Shown here piece after piece: positions 6,186 to 10,467 of a stretch of DNA of 10,467 bases (within the stretch, counting starts at the first letter, position 1; each line of letters opens with the position of its first letter). The notes below the pieces were generated by a model. It did no database searches and was not told the origin of the DNA. It saw nothing but the letters and a program-made list of their open reading frames with translations. The DNA lies in contig JAJTBM010000070.1 in assembly GCA_021286885.1 (NCBI GenBank), forward strand, positions 1 through 10,467. The letters are read 5' to 3'. The stretch comes from Rhodocyclales bacterium (GTDB lineage: Bacteria > Pseudomonadota > Gammaproteobacteria > Burkholderiales > Rhodocyclaceae). The translations under genes were made by a program, and so were the position numbers.

Positions 6186-6935
6186 ATGAGCCAAGTTGCT
6201 GACTGGGCCTGGCCCGAGCTGTTCGTGCACCGCTGCGGCGGTGCACTCGCCCCCGAGAACACCCTGGCCGGGCTGGAAATTGCTGCCCGTCTGGGCTGCC
6301 GGGCGGTGGAGTTTGATGTCACCCTGTCCCGGGACTGCCAGCCCATCCTGTGCCACGACGAGAACCTGGAACGCCTCACCGGCCAATCCACCCGGGTGGG
6401 TGTGACCTCCGCTGAGGTGCTGATGCGCACCGACGTGGGCAAGCGCTTCCACCCGGCTTTCGCCGGGGAGCGGATTCCGTCTTTGGAGCAGGCCCTTATG
6501 CGCTGCCGCGCCCTGGGCCTCGCAGCCAACGTGGAAATCAAGCCCGCCAAGGGCTTTGAAGTCCAGACCGGCGAAGCAGTGGGCGAATGCCTCGCGGCCC
6601 TGCCCGAAGAGCGGCGCCCCCAGGTGCTGCTCTCGTCCTTCTCGGCCAAGGCCCTGGAGTCGGCAGCCCTCAAGGCAGAGTTTGCGGCCCGCGCCCTGCT
6701 GGCGGAGCGCTACAACGATGCCCTCCTGCTGGCCGGGCAGATGTTCGGCTGCGTCTCCCTCAACCTGGCAGCGGTGCATCTGGAGCAACTTCAGGTGCGC
6801 AACATTCGTGAAGCCGGGATGGAAGTGATGGCCTACACCGTCAATTCTCCCGCCGAAGCCGAGCGGTTGGTGCGTTGGGGCGTGCGTGCGATCTTCACCG
6901 ATCGGCCCGACCTCTTCATGCCCTATAACCGCTAA
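6186..6935 (+). CDS. ugpQ: Glycerophosphodiester phosphodiesterase UgpQ
   Basis: Cytosolic GDPD-family enzyme, 249 residues (E. coli UgpQ is of similar size). It hydrolyses glycerophosphodiesters, such as deacylated phospholipids, to sn-glycerol-3-phosphate plus an alcohol. Catalytic and metal-binding positions are visible: H15-R16 and APENT (E24-N25-T26), E42-F-D44 and H57-D58 (PILCHDENLERLTG), then NVEIKP with E117 and K119. The second Gly of the usual HRGGG is Cys17. C-terminal features typical of UgpQ include SSFSAKALESA, a GCVSLNL strand, VMAYTVNSPAEAERLVRWGV and IFTDRPD. There is no signal peptide, consistent with UgpQ acting on imported or internal substrate. The ATG at 6186 lies 7 nt after the ugpB stop with no strong Shine-Dalgarno, so translation is probably coupled to ugpB. 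The frame is open upstream into ugpB, but that part does not belong to the protein. Confidence 0.92.
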   Translation: MSQVADWAWPELFVHRCGGALAPENTLAGLEIAARLGCRAVEFDVTLSRDCQPILCHDENLERLTGQSTRVGVTSAEVLMRTDVGKRFHPAFAGERIPSLEQALMRCRALGLAANVEIKPAKGFEVQTGEAVGECLAALPEERRPQVLLSSFSAKALESAALKAEFAARALLAERYNDALLLAGQMFGCVSLNLAAVHLEQLQVRNIREAGMEVMAYTVNSPAEAERLVRWGVRAIFTDRPDLFMPYNR

Positions 6936-6965
6936 GGGCGCCGATCTGCAAGCATCTGTGTCACG

Positions 6966-6991
6966 GGCCCGTTCCGTTTTCGGAGCGGGCC
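6966..6991 (+). terminator. GC-rich hairpin after ugpQ (weak terminator candidate)
   Basis: GGCCCGTTCCG and CGGAGCGGGCC pair over 11 bp with one T-G wobble around a TTTT loop, 30 nt after the ugpQ stop. No U-tract follows; the next bases are GGTTGACG, where the ispB promoter candidate begins. It could slow or end ugpQ transcription or stabilise the message, but it is not a canonical intrinsic terminator. Confidence 0.4.
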
Positions 6992-6993
6992 GG

Positions 6994-7023
6994 TTGACGC
7001 AAGCGCAGCAGCCCCCCTAACAT
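6994..7023 (+). promoter_or_regulatory. Candidate promoter of ispB
   Basis: TTGACG (5 of 6 to TTGACA) at 6994-6999 and TAACAT (4 of 6 to TATAAT) at 7018-7023 are separated by 18 bp. A transcript would start around 7030, about 20 nt before the TTG start codon of ispB. The -10 is mediocre, so this is a moderate prediction. Confidence 0.45.
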
Positions 7024-7050
7024 TCCGTTTTTCCTGATCTGGGCACAGCC

Positions 7051-8019
7051 TTGTCTCTTTCGCAGCTTTACGCGCCGATCGCCGAAGACATGAAGGCGCT
7101 CGATGCGGTCATCCGGGAACGTCTTTACTCCGACGTAGTGTTGATCCGCCAGGTGGCCGAATACATCATCGGCAGCGGCGGCAAGCGCCTGCGTCCTGCC
7201 ATGGTGTTGTTCACCGCCGGTGCGGCGGGCTACCAAGGCAAGAATCACCTCGAACTGGCCGCCGTCGTCGAATTCATTCATACCGCCACCCTGCTGCACG
7301 ATGACGTCGTAGACGAATCCGAGCTGCGTCGCGGTAACAAAACGGCCAATGCCATGTTCGGCAACGCCGCCTCCGTTCTGGTAGGCGATTTCCTGTATTC
7401 CCGTGCTTTCCAGATGATGGTGGGCGTGGACGACATCCGCGTAATGCGGGTGCTGGCCGACGCGACCAACATCATTGCCGAAGGCGAGGTGCTCCAGCTC
7501 CTCAACTGCAACGATGCAGATGTGGAAGTCGAAGGCTACCTGCGGGTGATCCGCTACAAAACGGCCAAGCTGTTCGAAGCGGCGGCCCGGCTGGGCGGCA
7601 TCCTCGGCGGTCTGCCGGCCGAGCAGGAAGAAAGCCTCGCAGCTTTCGGCATGCACATCGGCACCGCCTTCCAGCTGATCGACGACGTGCTCGATTACTC
7701 CGGCAACGAAGCCGCCACCGGCAAGCACGTGGGCGACGACCTGGCCGAAGGCAAGCCGACCCTGCCGCTGATCCACGTGATGAAGCACGGCACCCCCGAG
7801 CAGGCCGCCCTGGTGCGCAAGGCCATCGAAAACGGTGGTCTGGACGAACTCGATGCCGTCATGGCCGCCATCCACGAAACCGGCGCCCTCGAAGCCACCC
7901 GCGCCGTCGCCGTGGCCGAAGCCGAACTGGCCCTCAAAGCCTTGGACTGCCTGCCCCCTTCCGTTTACAAGGAATCTTTGATAAACTTGTCGAACTTTGC
8001 AGTTGCACGGGAATATTGA
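7051..8019 (+). CDS. ispB: Octaprenyl diphosphate synthase (long-chain polyprenyl synthase)
   Basis: 322-residue cytosolic trans-prenyltransferase that extends farnesyl diphosphate with isopentenyl diphosphate to make the ubiquinone side chain. Landmarks: GSGGKRLRPAM near residue 43; EFIHTATLLHDDVVDES with the first Asp-rich motif D84-D85-x-x-D88; GNAASVLVGDF; AEGEVLQL; the TAKLFEAAA segment; GTAFQLIDDVLDY with the second motif D211-D212-x-x-D215; and GDDLAEGKPTLPL. These match E. coli IspB almost block for block, including the residues before the first Asp motif that influence chain length, so a C40 product is likely though not proven. The TTG at 7051 is the only plausible start: the in-frame stop at 7018-7020 lies just upstream, and the resulting N-terminus (MSLSQLYAPIAEDMKALDAVI) aligns with the family. 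The Shine-Dalgarno is weak. Unlike many proteobacteria, rplU-rpmA are not found divergently upstream; ugpQ is there instead. tRNA-Pro follows. Confidence 0.95.
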   Translation: MSLSQLYAPIAEDMKALDAVIRERLYSDVVLIRQVAEYIIGSGGKRLRPAMVLFTAGAAGYQGKNHLELAAVVEFIHTATLLHDDVVDESELRRGNKTANAMFGNAASVLVGDFLYSRAFQMMVGVDDIRVMRVLADATNIIAEGEVLQLLNCNDADVEVEGYLRVIRYKTAKLFEAAARLGGILGGLPAEQEESLAAFGMHIGTAFQLIDDVLDYSGNEAATGKHVGDDLAEGKPTLPLIHVMKHGTPEQAALVRKAIENGGLDELDAVMAAIHETGALEATRAVAVAEAELALKALDCLPPSVYKESLINLSNFAVAREY

Positions 8020-8063
8020 TTGATCAAACAGGCCCTAAGCCCGTTTGCCCAGACACCCGGAAG

Positions 8064-8092
8064 TTTTTCGGCAAGCAACATCAGCCGAAAAA
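8064..8092 (+). other. Hairpin downstream of ispB
   Basis: TTTTTCGGC (8064-8072) and GCCGAAAAA (8084-8092) are perfect inverse complements around an 11-nt loop, 45 nt after the ispB stop. In the + transcript the stem is followed by AA and only three U residues, so it would be a weak terminator at best. Its right arm also forms part of the A-tract upstream of the tRNA promoter, which may be the more important role. Confidence 0.4.
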
Positions 8093-8107
8093 AATTTCAG
8101 CAACTGC

Positions 8108-8135
8108 TTGACTTTTGAAAGATAGCGTATATAAT
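8108..8135 (+). promoter_or_regulatory. Strong sigma70 promoter of tRNA-Pro with A-tract upstream
   Basis: TTGACT (8108-8113) and a perfect TATAAT (8130-8135) are 16 bp apart, placing the start near 8142, about 14 nt before the mature tRNA. A run of seven A then TTT (8088-8097) sits at about -54 to -45, where an UP element would contact the alpha subunits. The bases after the -10 (GTGCGC) are GC-rich, as at stringently controlled stable-RNA promoters. The sequence matches are direct; growth-rate control is inference. Confidence 0.8.
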
Positions 8136-8155
8136 GTGCGCTTCTTCGGAAACGT

Positions 8156-8232
8156 CGGGGAATAGCTCAGCCTGGTAGAGCACTGCGTTCGGGACGCAGG
8201 GGCCGGAGGTTCGAATCCTCTTTCCCCGACCA
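8156..8232 (+). tRNA. tRNA-Pro(CGG)
   Basis: Full cloverleaf, 77 nt, with the CCA encoded (8230-8232). The acceptor stem CGGGGAA (8156-8162) pairs with TTCCCCG (8222-8228), followed by discriminator A8229. The D-arm is GCTC...GAGC. The anticodon stem CTGCG/CGCAG (8183-8187 and 8195-8199) closes the loop TTCGGGA, with anticodon CGG at 8190-8192, reading CCG proline codons. The T-arm is GGAGG, TTCGAAT, CCTCT with one G-T wobble. It has its own promoter and an intrinsic terminator, so it is transcribed as a single-gene unit. tRNA genes like this are frequent integration points; what follows it differs in codon use from what precedes it. Confidence 0.97.
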
Positions 8233-8265
8233 TTCGATCCGAAGAAATCAAAAGTTGTATAGCTT

Positions 8266-8296
8266 AAAGCCACTCATGCAAATGGGTGGCTTTTTT
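8266..8296 (+). terminator. Intrinsic terminator of tRNA-Pro
   Basis: AAAGCCACTC (8266-8275) pairs with GGGTGGCTTT (8284-8293) over 10 bp with one T-G wobble and an 8-nt loop. A run of six T (8291-8296) overlaps the base of the stem. It is a canonical rho-independent terminator located 34 nt after the tRNA CCA. Confidence 0.9.
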
Positions 8297-8380
8297 GCGT
8301 TTGGGCGCAAAGCGTATAAATCGCTCTTCATTCTGTGTTGGCGTCGGGTGGCCTCGTTATGGCCCTGTCCTCCGTTCCTG

Positions 8381-8410
8381 CATAATTCAGGCACGATTGC
8401 ACAGCTGGAG
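8381..8410 (+). promoter_or_regulatory. Possible -10 element and ribosome-binding site of the helicase gene
   Basis: CATAAT (8381-8386, 5 of 6 to TATAAT) lies about 30 nt before the ATG at 8418, without a convincing -35. GGAG at 8407-8410 is spaced 7 nt from that ATG and is a good Shine-Dalgarno, which supports this start. Because a strong terminator stands upstream at 8266-8296, the gene should need a promoter in the 120 nt between. A TATAAA at 8315-8320 is an alternative -10, also lacking a good -35. Confidence 0.4.
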
Positions 8411-8417
8411 ATCCGCA

Positions 8418-10467
8418 ATGGCCTTACCAGATGGCTTGTACGACCTATTACTGACGGAGCATCTGGCCCAGGTGCTGGGCCAGACCAGCGCACCAGAGCA
8501 TCGGCAGTTGGCCTCCCTGTGCGCGGAAGACGCCGCCCAGCGTTTGGCCGAAGGCTTTGCCATTCAATTGGCCAAGATTCTGCAAGACCTGCCCGGGGAC
8601 GATGCCGAAAAACTGCACCAGCAATTAGCGCTGGTCAATGAGGTGATGGTCAGTGTGCGCAAGCGTCTGGGGGTTGGGAGCGATATCGAGGCCTTCGAAC
8701 CTTTTGCCAACCCCGTCCAGGTTCTGCAGTCCATCCATCGCACGGCTCCTCCGCCCATAGCGCCCGCGACCGGGCTTGCCGCGCCCTGGTTGTTTACCGC
8801 AGGGAAAGACTCGCCTTCTTTATTGTCTGAATTGCGGCGCGAGTTATCCGCCTGCGAGCATGTGGATATTCTGGTGAGTTTTATCACCCACTCGGGCGTA
8901 CGCAAGCTGCTCGATATTTTTCAGGCGATCTGTGCCGTCGGGGCCAATGGTCAGCCGCGGACGCGTATCCGCATTTTGACAACGACCTATACCGGTGCCA
9001 CTGAAATTCTGGCCTTGGATGAATTAGCGCGCTTGCCTGGCTGTGAAATTCGCGTTTCGCTGGATGGGCGCCGAACTCGGCTTCATGCCAAAGCGTGGTT
9101 ATTCCGGCGTGCGACCGGATTTGGAGCGGCCTATGTGGGCAGTGCCAATTTGTCTGGCGCTGCTCTGATGGGAGGCCTGGAGTGGACGGTCAAGTTTACC
9201 GAGCGGGGGCAGGCTACGCTGTTCGAACGGGCCTGTGCCCACTTCGAAACCTTGTGGGAAGACCCCGAGTTTCAGCCTTATGATCCGACCAATCCAGCCC
9301 ACCGTCAGGCCTTGGGCGAGGCGCTGCAGCGGGAATCTGGCAATGATTTAATCGCTCGCCCCACCTATTTTGACTTGCAGCCCAAGACGTACCAGCAAGA
9401 GATGCTGGATCAACTGGCGCTGGAGCGTACTCAGGGGCGTTGGCGTAATTTGGTTGTGGCTGCAACGGGGACGGGCAAAACTGTGGTGGCGGCCTTTGAT
9501 TACCAGCGTTTGTGCCAGCGCCTGGGTGGGCAGCCGCGAGTATTGTTTGTGGCTCACCGGGAAGAGATTCTAAAGCAGGCCCTGCGCACCTTTCGCGAGG
9601 TCTTGCGGGATCATAGTTTTGGCGAATTGCTGGTAGGTGGCGCTAGCCCGGCCAGCTTTGAGCACGTGTTTGCCACCATAGACAGCGTGGCTGCCCGGGA
9701 TTTGATCCAGCGTTGCGGGGCTGATTACTGGTGCATGGTTGTGGTGGATGAATGTCATCGCTTAGCTGCTGATCGTTTCGATACTTTTGTGCGCCAAGTT
9801 CGGCCCCAGGTGCTGTTGGGCCTGACGGCCACCCCGGAGCGGAGTGACGGTAAACCCATTTTGGGCTATTTCGATAACCGGCCCGACGGGGCGCCAGCAG
9901 TGGAGTTGCGGCTTTGGCATGCCCTGGATCAGCAATTGTTGGCGCCTTTTGAGTATTACGCGTGCGATGATGAAACGGACTTCTCCGACGTGGTTTGGCA
10001 GCAGCCGGGCGAGGCGGCGGCCATCGACAAACTGGTAACAGGCAACGAAGCCCGGGCACGTTTGATTATCAACGAATGGCGTCGTTTGGCCGGAAACCCG
10101 AGCCGTAGCCGGGCGCTGGTGTTTTGTGTGTCAGTTCAGCACGCCCAATACATGACCGCTCGGCTGAATCAGGCCGGTATTGCCGCCCTGTGTGTAGTGG
10201 GCGAAACACCCCCGGATGAGCGCCGGCGGGCGCCAGAGATGTTAGCCCGGGGTGAAGTCTCTGCCCTCGTGACTTGCGATCTGTACAACGAAGGCGTTGA
10301 TTTGCCGTCGGTGGATACCCTGCTACTTTTACGCCCTACGCAAAGCCCGGTTTTGTTCCAGCAGCAAATTGGGCGGGGTTTGCGTTTGGCCAAGGGCAAA
10401 GAGAGTTGCTTGGTGATTGATTTTGTGGGGCGCCATCGGGAGGAGTTTCGCTTTGACCGACTCTTCT
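8418..10467 (+). CDS. PLD-like nuclease / SF2 DECH helicase fusion, 3' truncated by window
   Basis: Open without a stop from the ATG at 8418 to the right edge; 683 residues are visible. An N-terminal helical region (MALPDGLYDLLLTEHLAQVL to about residue 115) precedes a PLD-like domain (about 120-290) with H223-A-K225 and the G241-SANLSG motif. The Asp of classical HxKx4D is absent. A superfamily II helicase follows: Q-type LQPKTYQQEML, Walker A ATGTGKT (349-355, Lys354), FVAHREEIL, Walker B VVVDECH (D444-E-C-H447), LTATP (469-473), then the second RecA lobe with ALVFCVSV, TCDLYNEGVDLPSVD and Q650-IGRGLR656. The order matches the bacterial PLD-helicase family that usually ends in a DUF3427 domain, which would lie beyond the window. 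It probably acts on nucleic acid using ATP; a defence or repair role is only inference. GGAG 7 nt upstream supports the start. Eleven TTA codons, none seen in ispB or ugpB, suggest different origin. Confidence 0.88.
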   Translation, partial: MALPDGLYDLLLTEHLAQVLGQTSAPEHRQLASLCAEDAAQRLAEGFAIQLAKILQDLPGDDAEKLHQQLALVNEVMVSVRKRLGVGSDIEAFEPFANPVQVLQSIHRTAPPPIAPATGLAAPWLFTAGKDSPSLLSELRRELSACEHVDILVSFITHSGVRKLLDIFQAICAVGANGQPRTRIRILTTTYTGATEILALDELARLPGCEIRVSLDGRRTRLHAKAWLFRRATGFGAAYVGSANLSGAALMGGLEWTVKFTERGQATLFERACAHFETLWEDPEFQPYDPTNPAHRQALGEALQRESGNDLIARPTYFDLQPKTYQQEMLDQLALERTQGRWRNLVVAATGTGKTVVAAFDYQRLCQRLGGQPRVLFVAHREEILKQALRTFREVLRDHSFGELLVGGASPASFEHVFATIDSVAARDLIQRCGADYWCMVVVDECHRLAADRFDTFVRQVRPQVLLGLTATPERSDGKPILGYFDNRPDGAPAVELRLWHALDQQLLAPFEYYACDDETDFSDVVWQQPGEAAAIDKLVTGNEARARLIINEWRRLAGNPSRSRALVFCVSVQHAQYMTARLNQAGIAALCVVGETPPDERRRAPEMLARGEVSALVTCDLYNEGVDLPSVDTLLLLRPTQSPVLFQQQIGRGLRLAKGKESCLVIDFVGRHREEFRFDRLF

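Noticed and set aside
4736..6673. Very long open frame (645 codons) on the minus strand across ugpB and ugpQ
   Set aside because: It is antisense to two genes with strong family signatures and reads as Gly/His/Arg/Ala-rich sequence without a domain. High GC with few stops explains it.
6961..7875. 304-codon minus-strand frame opposite ispB
   Set aside because: It mirrors the well-supported ispB codons, has no recognisable motif, and starts and ends without regulatory sites.
8210..8232. att site at the 3' end of tRNA-Pro
   Set aside because: No second copy of the tRNA 3' end and no integrase are visible in the window, so an attachment site cannot be asserted.
1..10467. CRISPR array, insertion sequence or rRNA
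   Set aside because: No regularly spaced repeats, transposase motifs, terminal inverted repeats or rRNA sequence were seen on either strand.

Overview
This GC-rich window looks like chromosomal DNA of a betaproteobacterium, most likely in or near the Rhodocyclales. The reasons are the IspB-type octaprenyl diphosphate synthase next to a tRNA-Pro(CGG), a DUF3391 HD-GYP protein, and Ugp-type glycerophosphodiester genes. The taxon is an inference from gene content, not from a search.

Layout, left to right. Bases 1-793 hold the 3' part of a Tas-like aldo/keto reductase. Bases 854-4224 are a two-gene c-di-GMP unit whose ORFs overlap by ATGA. The first gene is a DUF3391/HD-GYP protein with a degenerate HD dyad (QD) and a G10 homopolymer in its linker. 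The second is a GGDEF-EAL protein with a degenerate GGDEF site (GENEW) and an intact EAL site. Converging on it from the minus strand is a small unrecognised lipoprotein with a Pro-rich, highly charged tail (4235-4705).

The next unit, on the plus strand, has a good sigma70-type promoter. It carries a ugpB-like solute-binding protein (4877-6178) followed 7 nt later by ugpQ (6186-6935), with no ugpA, ugpE or ugpC beside them. ispB (7051-8019, TTG start) has its own candidate promoter. Next comes tRNA-Pro(CGG), with a near-consensus promoter, an A-tract upstream and a strong intrinsic terminator at 8266-8296.

From 8418 to the right edge runs one open frame without a stop: a large PLD-like nuclease plus superfamily II DECH helicase, probably of the DUF3427-bearing type, truncated by the window. 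It uses TTA leucine codons that I do not find in ispB or ugpB, so the DNA right of the tRNA looks like accessory material placed behind a tRNA gene. No integrase or second att copy is visible.

Functional reading: a housekeeping backbone (quinone side-chain synthesis, tRNA, glycerophosphodiester use), a c-di-GMP turnover/sensing pair with possible phase-variable control, and the left edge of an accessory nuclease-helicase locus. The least ordinary points are the G10 tract in the HD-GYP gene, the complementary degeneracy of the two c-di-GMP proteins, the divergent stand-alone UgpB, and the PLD-helicase behind tRNA-Pro.
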